From: Methylocystis hirsuta
GTDB lineage: Bacteria > Pseudomonadota > Alphaproteobacteria > Rhizobiales > Beijerinckiaceae
Length of the DNA: 64,000 bases
Direction of reading: 5' to 3'
Assembly: GCF_003722355.1 (NCBI RefSeq)
Contig: NZ_QWDD01000004.1
Coordinates: 94,364-158,363 of the forward strand
The notes under the pieces were generated by a model. It did not search any database. It saw only the letters and a program-made list of their open reading frames with translations, and was not told where the DNA came from. A program made the position numbers and the translations under genes. Numbering within the stretch: the stretch's first letter is position 1; the number at the start of each line of letters is the position of its first letter. This document shows, piece by piece, positions 37,384 through 46,531 of the stretch.

Positions 37384-38133
37384 CTATTCTTGGGCGTAAG
37401 CAGCAGTCCAGCTCTCGGGCCAGAGAAACCATTTCTCCGCCATAAACTGGCGCAAGAACATTGGGAAGATTGCGATCAGGATGATCGCGATCGAGAATAG
37501 GCACCAAATTGCCGGGGCTTCATTCACATCCGCCGTAAGGACGTTGGCGAGCACGGGTCCAACGAGGAGGTGAAAAATCGTGAATCGCCAAGCGCCATAG
37601 AGTAGCGGCAGGACGAACACCGCTAGGACGTAAGTGGGAAACCCTATATTTACGCCGATGAAATCATCCAGCCTCGTCACGAGCCCATTGTAGGGAATAT
37701 CCCAGGCGATATGCCATTCGCCAGATCGCAAACACAATTCGCTGCCGCAAAGGACCTCTCCAATCCGACACGTCCCGGCCCATGCGAATGGATAGAGTTG
37801 CAAGAGCATGAACGCCGACGATGCCGCGCAAAGCCAATAGACGGCGATGCGAATCCGCTTGTTGATCTCGCGCGGTGTCAATTGCATGGAAAAGGCGTTG
37901 ATGAAAAACGGCTGGAAAACGATGTGTAGATAGGATAGCGCCGTAATTGTTTGATTGGTGGTCGTGCCACAAGCGCCCACGATGAAATATCCCGCCGTCT
38001 GGAGCGCCTCCATCACCGTGAAATAGCCAATCGTCAACCATATCGCCGCCGGCAATCCCTTATGACGAGCAAACACTGTTGTGGCGGCGCCTGCGGCGAC
38101 CATCGCGGCGGACGCAGTCAGGCTCCAACACAT
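37384..38133 (-). CDS. DUF5765-like multi-pass membrane protein
   Basis: 249 residues with about seven membrane helices (for example LPAAIWLTIGYFTVMEAL, VYWLCAASSAFMLLQLY, YVLAVFVLPLLYGAW, IWCLFSIAIILIAIFP). The beginning, MCWSLTASAAMVAAG, is characteristic of a family I recall as DUF5765; function unknown. Paired cysteines occur in a loop around ACGTTTN and TCRIGEVLCGSELC. The start codon fits the family beginning. The gene is isolated between an integrase stub and chimeric debris but is itself intact. Confidence 0.75.
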   Translation of the reverse strand: MCWSLTASAAMVAAGAATTVFARHKGLPAAIWLTIGYFTVMEALQTAGYFIVGACGTTTNQTITALSYLHIVFQPFFINAFSMQLTPREINKRIRIAVYWLCAASSAFMLLQLYPFAWAGTCRIGEVLCGSELCLRSGEWHIAWDIPYNGLVTRLDDFIGVNIGFPTYVLAVFVLPLLYGAWRFTIFHLLVGPVLANVLTADVNEAPAIWCLFSIAIILIAIFPMFLRQFMAEKWFLWPESWTAAYAQE

Positions 38134-38310
38134 TTTGCTCTCCTCGTCTCAGAAATTTGTTCGTAAAAAACGTTCGCCTGTGCCGGATGAGGCATACAAC
38201 CTATCGGCTTCTGAAGTAAAAATGCAGCACAAAGACGGCGTTGAAAGAAATCTGGCGCTTCGGATGCGGGCCGCGCCGCTCTCTTGAGGATATTCGGCTA
38301 TCGTAGCCTC

Positions 38311-38392
38311 ATGTACGGTCGCTTCACGCAGCATCTCTCTTGGGAGGAGCTTCACCGCCTCACCGATCGGTCCGGCCACGCAATCTCCAGCT
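38311..38392 (+). pseudogene. SOS-associated peptidase (HMCES/YedK) N-terminal fragment
   Basis: [17 protein letters not shown], then in a shifted frame GPxRNLQ, correspond to the first 27 or so residues of YedK/HMCES. The catalytic Cys2 of the family (MCGRF) is a tyrosine here. The rest is absent and an IS630 scrap follows directly. Confidence 0.65.
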
Positions 38393-38480
38393 CGAAGCCG
38401 ACCTCCGCGCCTTCATTAAGCAGCACAATGAAAATCCCACGCCGTATCGATGGACCAAATTCGCAGATCCGGTCGTCTCC
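38393..38480 (+). mobile_element. IS630 transposase C-terminal fragment
   Basis: [28 protein letters not shown] is typical of the C-terminal end of IS630-family transposases. It is joined in frame to the YedK scrap. The following 120 bases to 38604 were not identified. Confidence 0.65.
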
Positions 38481-38604
38481 GATCCATCAAAGAACATCGG
38501 CGTCGACGGCTTCGAGACGGTGTTTGGACATCTGCGCAATCATGCGTCTCGCTTCGAGGACTGCGTTTGCAGGCGTTCCGCCGCCTCGTCTCCCAGGGCC
38601 GCCT

Positions 38605-38879
38605 GGAGAACGTCGCGATTATTCCTATCGCGAACTGGTCCTCGCAACCAATCGCCTCGCAAACGCCTTACAATCCATGGGCGTCAAGTCGGGCGACAAT
38701 GTCTTCGTTCTGCTCGGCCGCGCTCCGGAGCTTTACGTCGCCGTTCTGGGCGCGTTGAAGATGAAGTGCGTCGTCACGCCGCTCTTCTCCGCGTTCGGGC
38801 CAGAGCCGATCGCGACCCGCATGGAAATCGGCGATGCGCGCGTCCTGGTCACGACCGAAACGCTTTATCCGCGCAAGGT
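38605..38879 (+). repeat. 275-bp direct repeat, copy 2
   Basis: Identical to 15894-16168, same orientation. Confidence 0.95.
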
Positions 38880-39225
38880 CGAAGCCTTGCGCGGGCGATT
38901 GCCCAGGCTCGAGCATGTCATTCTCGTCGACGCTGACCAAGACGGCGAAGGAACGCGCTCCTGGCGCAAGCTGATGCAAGCGGCCTCCGACGCCTTCGAA
39001 ATACCCCCGACCGATCCGCAAGAGACGGCGTTGCTGCATTTTACAAGCGGCACGACCGGCCGTCCCAAGGGCGTCGTACATGTGCACGAAGCCGTAGTGA
39101 CGCATTACGCGACCGGACTCTATGCGCTTGATCTTCATGAGGACGACCGCTTCTGGTGCACGGCGGACCCCGGCTGGGTGACTGGAACGAGCTATGGGGT
39201 CTTCGCCACAAAAGAAGATCGCTGA
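38605..39225 (+). pseudogene. acs: acetyl-CoA synthetase-type gene, middle fragment
   Basis: Repeats 275 bases of the 5' fragment (15894-16168), then continues the enzyme through [15 protein letters not shown], the P-loop [17 protein letters not shown] and [19 protein letters not shown]. It then ends in unrelated VFATKEDR and a stop at 39225. Both ends are missing. Joined with the 15651 fragment it would rebuild roughly the first half of an ACS-like enzyme, so the two derive from one gene or from two near-identical copies. Confidence 0.88.
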
Positions 39226-39523
39226 TCAGATGATGATGAAAGGTCATATGGTTCGCGGCGAGGCCGACCTCAACACCACGCGCGGCGCGCATCTCTTCAA
39301 CCATTCGCAAGCTCAAGGGGAAGAAATGGAAATAGAGCCAAACCGCAAAAGGAGATCACCTCAGCGGGAAAGCGATGATGCCGATAGAGAGATCAAGAGG
39401 CTATTTCGTAGCCCATGGACGCCAGTCTCTCCATGCTTCGTAAGATTGACGAATCTGCTATTGGAACAAAGCTTGGTTCATGTTTGCTGGTCACAACTAA
39501 GCCGTCCCCGCACGATGAGGCTA

Positions 39524-39702
39524 TTATCTTGCGCTTTCGGCGGCCCGAACTTCAATTTCGAAATTCCACAGTTCTGGCTCTAAGCGGCGGGCGGCTGCAA
39601 TTACCTTCGAAACGGCGGCCTCCAAATCACCGATCTCCACGACGTCGGCAACATCGGAAACCAACTCTTGGCCGCTCCTTTTGATTGAGATGCTCGTCAA
39701 CA
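39524..39702 (-). CDS. small hypothetical protein
   Basis: 59 residues from MLTSISIKRSGQELV. It looks like a compact alpha/beta protein with VADVVEIGDLEAAVSKVIAAA and a final strand (LWNFEIEVRAAE). No known family. The start at 39702 lies after an A/G-rich stretch; a longer start at 39739 is possible. It is flanked by fragments, so its status is uncertain. Confidence 0.45.
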
Positions 39703-39928
39703 TGGGTCTGACCCCTTTGTTATACGCTGTGCATACCACGGGAGCTCCGGACCCTAGGGTTTGTCACCTAGGCTAAATTTCAAACTGATCCAACGCCCGT
39801 ATCATCGCGCGAGTCAACAATCTCCTCTATGGGATTGCGTTACATCTTACACATAGGGTCACCGACGGCCATATCTGCGGCTTGTATCTCACCGCTGTCA
39901 CGCGTCTCTTACAGAAGCCGGAAAAACA

Positions 39929-40093
39929 ATGACGGACGCCGAAATCAGAGCGATCATCCTGGAGCTAATTGGCGAAATCGCGCCCGAGGCCGATCTCGCA
40001 TCGGCTCGCGATCAAGACGATTTACGTGAAGTATTCGATGTTGGTTCGATGGAGTTCGCCAATCTCGTCATGAACGAGGGTTGGTCGAGGTGA
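39929..40093 (+). pseudogene. acyl carrier protein, truncated
   Basis: 54 residues, MTDAEIRAIILELIGEIAPEADL to FANLVM, match the first two helices of an acyl carrier protein. The attachment motif reads VGSMEF where DSM or DSL is usual, so the aspartate is missing, though the serine is present. The third and fourth helices are lost and a stop follows at 40093. Confidence 0.65.
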
Positions 40094-40130
40094 AGAACTT
40101 CGAACGCAAGTCCGCTCGAGGGACTTTCAT

Positions 40131-41402
40131 TTACTGCGGCTTCACCTCGAACGCCTCGCCCTCGGTGGCAGGGAACGGAAACTTGTTGTCGTCCACCTCG
40201 ATGACATAGTCGCCGGGCGGGAGCACCGCTTCGTGGGTGACCGCGTCGAAGCGCGCCACCACTGCACCACCCTGCGTAACGACTCGCGCCTTCTGCCATT
40301 GTAGACCGGGCGCGAGCGTGATCCGCACTGGTCGACGCGTCGTCGTCGCGCCGCCGTCGACCTTTATGTAGCGCCACTCGGTCTTGCCGAAGCGTAAGTC
40401 GTACACGCCCGGTATCAGGGTGAGTTCCGGCGTTACCGCGTCGAATCGCCCAAAAGATTCGTCGGTTTCGGAATCGACCACTTCCGCGCTGGCGTTTGGC
40501 GTCAGCCGAAGCGCGCCCGGCTGGATTGTGGTGGTCTCGCCTGGGCGGACCTCGATACCCTTCCAGCTCGCGGGGCCGAATTTTACCTCGTAGACGCCGG
40601 CTGGCAGCGCCAACTCGTGGGTGACCCGGTCGAAGGTGCCGACCCGCTTACCGGTCTCCGCGTTGAAGACGGCGTGCGAGAAGATGGCGGATGTGGTGCG
40701 AAGCTTTCCGGGCTTTGGTTTCGGCGGTAGCGTCACGACCGTTTGCTTGCACGTATCCAGCGCCGCTTTGAGTGTGTCCGGTAGTTCTGGGCCGACCGGC
40801 GCGTCGAAGTACGAACCGCCGGTCGCGCGGGCTATCGCCTGAAGCTGCATGCGCGCGGCAGTATCGACAATGAAGCCAACTGCGTGGACAGTGACGCCTT
40901 TGCCTGCCAGGGCCTTTGCCGCGATCGTCGGATCGCCCTTGCAGGTCTCCTTGCCGTCGCTGACCAGCACGATAATGCGGTCTTTGGCGTCTACCGGGAA
41001 ATCGGACGCCGCTTGTTCGAGCGAATAGGCGATCGGCGTGTAGCCTTGCGCCGTCGCGCCATCGACCGCCGAGGCGACCCGGTCCCCGTTCGCGCTCGCC
41101 GGCGCAAACGGAACGGCGACATTGGAGTCCTCGCAATTCTTGCGTTCGCGCGGGGACTGCGACCCATACAGCCGAAGCCCGAGTTGCGCCTCGCCGGGGA
41201 TAAGCGATGAGACGCCCTTGACCGCGCGGCGGGCGACTTCGATGCGGGTCCCGCCGCTTGGCAGCTTGGCGTTCATGCTGCCGGAGGCGTCAAGGATGAG
41301 AAGCACCGAGCGATCTGCTGTGTTGCACGACTTGGCGCGCGCTAAGGAAGGGAGACAGGTCGCAGCGAGACAGAGCGCCGTCGCAATTGATTTGTACCTC
41401 AT
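40131..41402 (-). CDS. secreted von Willebrand factor A-domain protein
   Basis: 423 residues from MRYKSIATAL. A signal peptide (residues 1-23) is followed by a VWA domain (about 30-205) with the metal motif DASGSMN (D38, S40, S42) and IIVLVSDGKETC. Five or more cysteines suggest disulfides. The C-terminal 190 residues form three related beta-rich repeats, each with a F-D-x-V-T-x-E core (VGTFDRVTHELALPAGVYEV; FGRFDAVTPELTLIPGVYDL; VARFDAVTHEAVLPPGDYVI). It is probably periplasmic or exported, binding a protein partner. An in-frame upstream start at 41441 is not preferred. Adjacent genes give no operon context. Confidence 0.87.
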   Translation of the reverse strand: MRYKSIATALCLAATCLPSLARAKSCNTADRSVLLILDASGSMNAKLPSGGTRIEVARRAVKGVSSLIPGEAQLGLRLYGSQSPRERKNCEDSNVAVPFAPASANGDRVASAVDGATAQGYTPIAYSLEQAASDFPVDAKDRIIVLVSDGKETCKGDPTIAAKALAGKGVTVHAVGFIVDTAARMQLQAIARATGGSYFDAPVGPELPDTLKAALDTCKQTVVTLPPKPKPGKLRTTSAIFSHAVFNAETGKRVGTFDRVTHELALPAGVYEVKFGPASWKGIEVRPGETTTIQPGALRLTPNASAEVVDSETDESFGRFDAVTPELTLIPGVYDLRFGKTEWRYIKVDGGATTTRRPVRITLAPGLQWQKARVVTQGGAVVARFDAVTHEAVLPPGDYVIEVDDNKFPFPATEGEAFEVKPQ

Positions 41403-41594
41403 GAAGCCCCCCAACGCCGAGCAAGACTCGTTCTTCGACATTCGCCGGATGACAGCTCGTCGATGCTGAGACTGCTGCTTTCGACAGAATTTAGCAACGC
41501 CAAACCCTCATTGCGCGATGCCACCATAGTGAGAGAGGCTCAACGATTACGGCACGGGCTGCCGGTTGCTGTGGTCCCGAATTGATAATGAAGA

Positions 41595-41780
41595 CTAATC
41601 GATCATGCTGATCGAGTTCGTGGAGGGGTCGCACGCAGCGGTCTTGCGGATCGCCGTGGCCCTCATGTCGCTCGGAAGGGAACTTAAGCCGGCGGATAGA
41701 ACATTACGTTCAAGCGCCGGGTTGAAGCACGTGCGGAACGCATCGTTCAATTCGCGGATGTGATCCCGCGCTTGGCTGTG
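41595..41780 (-). pseudogene. DUF3768 fragment
   Basis: HSQARDHIRELNDAFRTCFNPALE, SAGLSSLPSDMRATAIRK resembles the conserved core of DUF3768, a family often seen on plasmids and mobile regions. The usual end with an aspartate/histidine cluster (DNDPHGEHDF-type) is missing, so it is truncated. Confidence 0.55.
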
Positions 41781-41956
41781 TCGGTGGGCGGCATGTGCTG
41801 CTTCGCGCAATCAATGCGCAACAATCCTGCGCCGATGCGCGGGAGAAAAACTTGTCTGTAAACCACTTCTGCAATGCGTTTGATCTAGGACGCGGAGTGC
41901 GGCGCCTCATTCCTGGCGCTCTCGACTGTGCGACTGACTCCAGTAGCGAACGGCAA

Positions 41957-42190
41957 TCAACGAGCAGCTTTGCTCAAGCGACGCTTCCATTTTTCTCCGG
42001 CTTTGAGTTCGGTCTTCCAAACCCATTTCTTCTGAATCGTTCGGCGTGCACGGCGCGATGAATCGGTCGCGACGTCCAAAGTGCTTTCTATCACTGGCTG
42101 AACGGCCGTAGGCGTGGTCGCGGCGGCTGCCTGGCGCTTCGATTTATTGGGTTTGGTAAGAACAGATTTCGCAACTTTTGCGGGCAGCCA
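41957..42190 (-). pseudogene. basic protein C-terminal fragment
   Basis: A frame ending at 41957 encodes KVAKSVLTKPNKSKRQ, a proline/threonine linker, then RTIQKKWVWKTELKAGEKWKRR. The lysine-tryptophan-rich end looks like real coding. Upstream coding appears to continue in another frame (MFVVRVGKFVIPMVFVLKVL), implying a frameshift. Function is unknown. Confidence 0.35.
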
Positions 42191-42764
42191 GCACTGATTG
42201 GTCGATAGGCTGCTGGTTGAACGACCCGTCGGTTCCCCAGGCGCTCAGCACCTTCAGCACGAACACCATCGGGATAACGAACTTGCCTACGCGCACCACG
42301 AACATTTTGACGCGTATCCAGCAACATGCGTGAACCGGCGCACTCGTACAATTATGCGCAACGTGACAAAGTGATTGATCACGAAGAAGTCGATTGGCGG
42401 GAATGGGCAAAAACCCAAGGGTTTTTGGAGTGACCACAGCAGCGAATGCCGGCGACGACTCACCGTCCTCCGCTTGGTTGCACAGCCGCCTCACCTGAGC
42501 ATCAAGCTCTCGCCACCCCTGGTGACCCACGCATACCCATAAACCTGGATCAGCCGAAACCGCCGACTGGCGCGCGATTTCCAACGCTACACAATCATTG
42601 TAGTCGCATTCGTCCGCCTCGCCATCATCCGCATCATGCTCAAACGCCTAACCGCGCCATGTTGTTGATCACGAATCAAATCTTCCCGGATCGGCTCTAA
42701 GCTTTATTTCGCCAAGCGCAAGATTTGGTCGGACGTCTCACGCTAGCGGTTGTTGTGGGGAGGT

Positions 42765-43400
42765 TCAGCCGCGCAGCAGGGCCCGCACGCCGTCGAGAAC
42801 GAACTGCACGGCGAGCGCAGCGAGCAGAACGCCGAGCAGTTTCGCGACGACAATATTTGCGGAGGTTCCGAAAAGGCGTTCGACGCGCACCGCCAAACGG
42901 CAGACGAGGTAGCAGATCAGCATCACCGGCGCGATGGATAGAATGAGCGCCGCGAGCTTCGTGGCGTCGCCTCGGGCCTGTCCGGCGAGCAGCAGCGTCG
43001 CGGTGATCGCGCCGGGCCCGGCCATCAGTGGGATAGCCAGGGGGAAGGCGGCGATATGGCGCCCGTTTTCCTCTACCGCCCTAGCGGCCGCATAGGCCTC
43101 GCGGCGGATGCGCACGCCGAGAACCATTTCGGAGGCGAGCGAGAACAGCAGCATGCCGCCGGCGATATGAAAGGCCGGCAGCGAAATGCCCACGGCGCTG
43201 AGTAGGCGTTCGCCCCCGAAGGCGGCGCCGGCGAGGATGGCGAAGGCGTAAATGCAGGCGCGGAAGGCGATCCGCGCGCGCGACGACTCGCTATGTCGGA
43301 CCGTCGTCGCCAGGAAGATCGGCGCGAGCCCCAAAGGCTCCACGACGACAAGCAGCGTGACGAAGCCAGAGGCGAGGTCGTGAAGGTCGGTTCCCGTCAT
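42765..43400 (-). CDS. marC: MarC-family inner membrane protein
   Basis: 211 residues with six membrane helices (FVTLLVVVEPLGLAPIFLA, ACIYAFAILAGAAFGG, AGGMLLFSLASEMVLG, IAAFPLAIPLMAGPGAI, LAALILSIAPVMLICYL, AKLLGVLLAALAVQFVLDG). The MAGPGAI segment is the MarC signature. The family has no firm function and is not proven to act in drug resistance. The length is normal and no lesion is seen. A truncated relative is at 27824-28050. Confidence 0.9.
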   Translation of the reverse strand: MTGTDLHDLASGFVTLLVVVEPLGLAPIFLATTVRHSESSRARIAFRACIYAFAILAGAAFGGERLLSAVGISLPAFHIAGGMLLFSLASEMVLGVRIRREAYAAARAVEENGRHIAAFPLAIPLMAGPGAITATLLLAGQARGDATKLAALILSIAPVMLICYLVCRLAVRVERLFGTSANIVVAKLLGVLLAALAVQFVLDGVRALLRG

Positions 43401-43639
43401 AGATCCTCGCCGAGTCGCGCTCGGACCTCATTTGACCGACATTCACCAGGTGATGGCCAGTGGTTTGGGTCCAAACCTGTCTCGCTTTAGCGCTTTTGAC
43501 AAGCCGGAGCCTTTCCAGCGACCTGCCTGTGGGGTTGTAACGAGCGGACGCGCTGCGAGCCGCCGAAGATTGCGGGATTTTCCCTCATCAAGGCGCACCT
43601 CTCCCGTTGGCCGGCCTCGAACGCATTACAGTCGGACGC

Positions 43640-44200
43640 TTCACGCCAGCGCCGCATTGGGCGGGGGTCGCAACTCCGCAATGAGCCGCAGGATGTCGGC
43701 AAACAAATTCCTCGGAATGGCGATCTCAGCCATCTGGAAGGCGACTAGCGGCCATGGCTGACGATCTTCGCGTCGATCTTGATGAGCTTTCCCTTCAGGC
43801 TCGCCATCGACCAGTCTTTGATCGGCTCGGGCGTCGCCAGCGTGCGCAGGAAGTTGCCGAGATTGTAGGCGAGCGCGTGAAGCTGGAGACGGGCGGCGTT
43901 GGCAGCGAACGACCGACATGACAGCCCGCGTCGATTTGATCGCGCCTTTACCCTCTTTGATCCTTTGATCCATTGCTCGCAGGTTCCGCGCTGGTTGTGG
44001 AAACCGACGACATTCTCTGCTGACCGCGCCATGTTCGTCAGGATGAAGCCGACGCGCGGATAGAGTTCGCTCGGACGCCATTCGACCTTGGCGACGAGCG
44101 GCGCGGTTTCGTCTGGCTCACCGCAAACCACAGCCGCCGCCGCCGTCGATGGCCAAGAACAACAATGCTGATAGCTGCCGAAACGCAATCGTCGGAACGA
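43640..44200 (-). pseudogene. IS1380-family transposase C-terminal fragment
   Basis: Across two or three frames the minus strand encodes the C-terminal part of an IS1380 transposase: ELYPRVGFILTNMAR, FHNQRGTCEQWIK, FAANAARLQLHALAYNLGNFLRTLATP and FQMAEIAIPRNLFADILRLIAEL. Frameshifts interrupt it near 43935 and 43750. The N-terminal half is missing. Confidence 0.8.
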
Positions 44201-44338
44201 CAAGGACATCAATCGATGCAATCTAACCGCAAGAGCTTCGATCTTCGACTTATACCCGTCCTCACTGACGCCGACTCATGCGGGGATTCCTGAATCGGCT
44301 GAGATTTGATTCGACATGGCGAACGAAGGAGGTTCGCC

Positions 44339-45395
44339 ATGGCAGCTGCGATTGGGCTTCGGGACGATTTTGACGCCAGCGCTTTGCGCGCGATTGCGAA
44401 ACGCTCGAAAGACGGGCCACAAGCACGCAGACTCTTGGCTTTGGCGGCGATCTATGACGGCGCGACGCGAAGCGAAGCGGCGAAGCTCGGCGGGGTCGGC
44501 CTGCAGATCATCCGGGATTAAGTGCTGCGGTTCAACGCCCATGGCCCGGACGGCCTCATCGACCGCAAGGCGCCCGGCCAGCCATCGCGGCTCGAGGACG
44601 AGCATTGCGCCGCGCTGGCACGCATGATCGAGGACGGTCCCACGCCAGCGATCCATGGCGTCGTGCGCTGGCGGATTGTCGATCTTTGCCAATGGGTCTT
44701 CGAGGAGTTCCGCGTCCGCGTCTCCGAGCAGACGATGAGCCGCGCAAGATGAGCTACCGCAAGCTCTCGGCGCGGCTGCGCCATCATGCGCAGGCCGAAG
44801 GCGCGATCGAGGATTTGAAAAAAGTTTCCCCTCGCGCCTGGAGGAAATCGCACACGAAAAAGGCGTCGCCGTCGATAAGATAGAGGTCTGGTTCCAAGAC
44901 GAAGCGCGCGTCGGTCAGAAGAACAAGATTGCGCGCCGCTGGGCCAAGCGCGGATCGCGGCCGTCCGCGCCGCACGATCAGAGAACCGCCTCCACCTATA
45001 TCTTCGGCGCGATCTCGCCCAAGGACGGCAAGGGTGCCGCCCTCGTCCTGCCTATGTGCAACACCTATGCGATGAACCTGCACCTCACCGAGATCGCCAA
45101 ACAGGTCGCGCCGGGCGCCCACGCTGTGCTGCTGCTCGATCAGGCCGGCTGGCACATGACCGACAAGCTCGCCATTCCACCCAATATCACCATCCTGCCC
45201 CTGCCGCCCAAATGCCCGGAACTCAACCCGGCCGAGAACGTCTGGCAGTTCTTGCGAGACAACTGGCTATCGAACCGCGTCTTCAAATCATATGACGACA
45301 TTGTCGATCATTGTTGCGACGCCTGGAACAAGCTCGTCGAGCAACCCTGGCGCATCATGACCATTGGACTCCGCGACTGGGCACATGGGTTTTGA
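44339..45395 (+). pseudogene. IS630-family transposase, nonsense and frameshift mutations
   Basis: Starts at the ATG at 44339 with GGAGG upstream. The first part (LRDDFDASALRAIAKRSKDGPQARRLLALAAIY) has an in-frame TAA at 44519 where a tryptophan is usual. Coding resumes with VLRFNAHGPDGLIDRKAPGQPS, shifts frame near 44745-44820, and continues with EVWFQDEARVGQKNK, the LLLDQAGWHMT and LNPAENVWQFLRDN parts of the DDE core. The catalytic residues are still visible, so decay is recent or partly due to sequencing error. Confidence 0.85.
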
Positions 45396-45411
45396 TCAGC
45401 GAGGATTGGTA

Positions 45412-46263
45412 TTACTGCTGATGGAGCGCAATTTGGATTAGAGAGCGGATCGTGTTGTCAAAGCGCACGCCTAGCTTGCTGGCCTCATCCGCAAGCCTCT
45501 GCACGTTATTCGCTGGGATCATTTCGTTTTTCAGCTGCTCATATAATTCCAAAACCTTTTTCAACTTTTCCTCATTACTTTTTTTGGTGGCCTGCCTCTT
45601 CGAATAGGTGGCTACGTATGAAAGGACCCCGACAGCGGCAATCGCATAAAAAAGCCCTCCGATAATTTCATGTCCATTCTCGACGGCATAGTAGCCAATG
45701 GCAACTGGAGTAACGTAGTTGAAGACGATGGCAAGAACGAAGAAGAGCGGGCTGAGAAAATCATATCTCGCCTCGTTCCCCTTTGAGAGGAAGTAGGCTG
45801 GATTTCCCGGAGCGCTCCCGAATTGGGTCGCCATCATGACCCGCAGGAACGATTTGATCTCTGTAAAAATCAGACTATCGAGAAGGCACCAGCCAAAGTA
45901 CGGATCGTGGATGACAGGTTTTGTGAAATAAGCATCCGCAATCTCTTTCACCTTTTTTATATCTATGTCGGTCTTGGGATCAATGTTCTCGAACGGCCCA
46001 AACTTCTGATGGGCCCAAAGGCGCCTGTCGTCGCTCTCGGGGAAAGCCGGTTTCGTCGCTGAGAAGAACTCGTCAAAAAACTTCTGAGATTCGAGCACCA
46101 TGCCATAAAAGTAATCCAAGCCGACCCCGTCCTTGAAGGCTTGGTGCGCAATGGTAGAAAGGGCCGCCTCCCGCGCAGCGGCCACGAGAGGATTGCGTAA
46201 CGAAGGCGGAGCAGAACTGGCTCGTGCCTTTGTTGCCGTCAGAACGTAGTCGTCTAAGGTCAT
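45412..46263 (-). CDS. orphan membrane protein, AT-richer than surroundings
   Basis: 283 residues without recognised family. The first 170 residues are soluble and charged (LDYFYGMVLESQKFFDEFF, KVKEIADAYFTKPVIHDPYF). Two membrane helices follow (FLSPLFFVLAIVFNYVTPVAIGYYAV and IIGGLFYAIAAVGVLSYVA), then a coiled-coil-like lysine-rich segment (KSNEEKLKKVLELYEQLKNE). Base composition is visibly more AT-rich than neighbouring genes, which points to recent transfer. It ends 17 bases past the IS630 stop, convergent with it. A toxin, defence or envelope role is possible but nothing in the sequence decides. Confidence 0.7.
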   Translation of the reverse strand: MTLDDYVLTATKARASSAPPSLRNPLVAAAREAALSTIAHQAFKDGVGLDYFYGMVLESQKFFDEFFSATKPAFPESDDRRLWAHQKFGPFENIDPKTDIDIKKVKEIADAYFTKPVIHDPYFGWCLLDSLIFTEIKSFLRVMMATQFGSAPGNPAYFLSKGNEARYDFLSPLFFVLAIVFNYVTPVAIGYYAVENGHEIIGGLFYAIAAVGVLSYVATYSKRQATKKSNEEKLKKVLELYEQLKNEMIPANNVQRLADEASKLGVRFDNTIRSLIQIALHQQ

Positions 46264-46531
46264 ATGCGCATGCGCCTTGTTAGGGATCGCTCTACTTGTC
46301 CCTGTCGGAAATCAATTTGGAACATAGTGATGATGTAAACCGCCGAGAATTGGCGCTAGCAGAATACGCTTAAAGGCTTTGTCGCGTTGGCGAGTTTCAC
46401 TTGTCAATAGGGGCAATCTGCCGTCAACCGCCCTTTGTGAAATCAGTGTCTTACCCCCGGCACCCATAGGCCCAAGACGGCTTCAAAATCGCTTATGCCG
46501 GACGAACGTGACAATGCCCTAGGGAGCCTTC

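Larger units (their letters stand above)
41403..42764. other. 1.36-kb gene-poor region with fragments
   Basis: Apart from the DUF3768 scrap and a basic C-terminal frame listed separately, no complete gene was recognised here. Confidence 0.55.
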
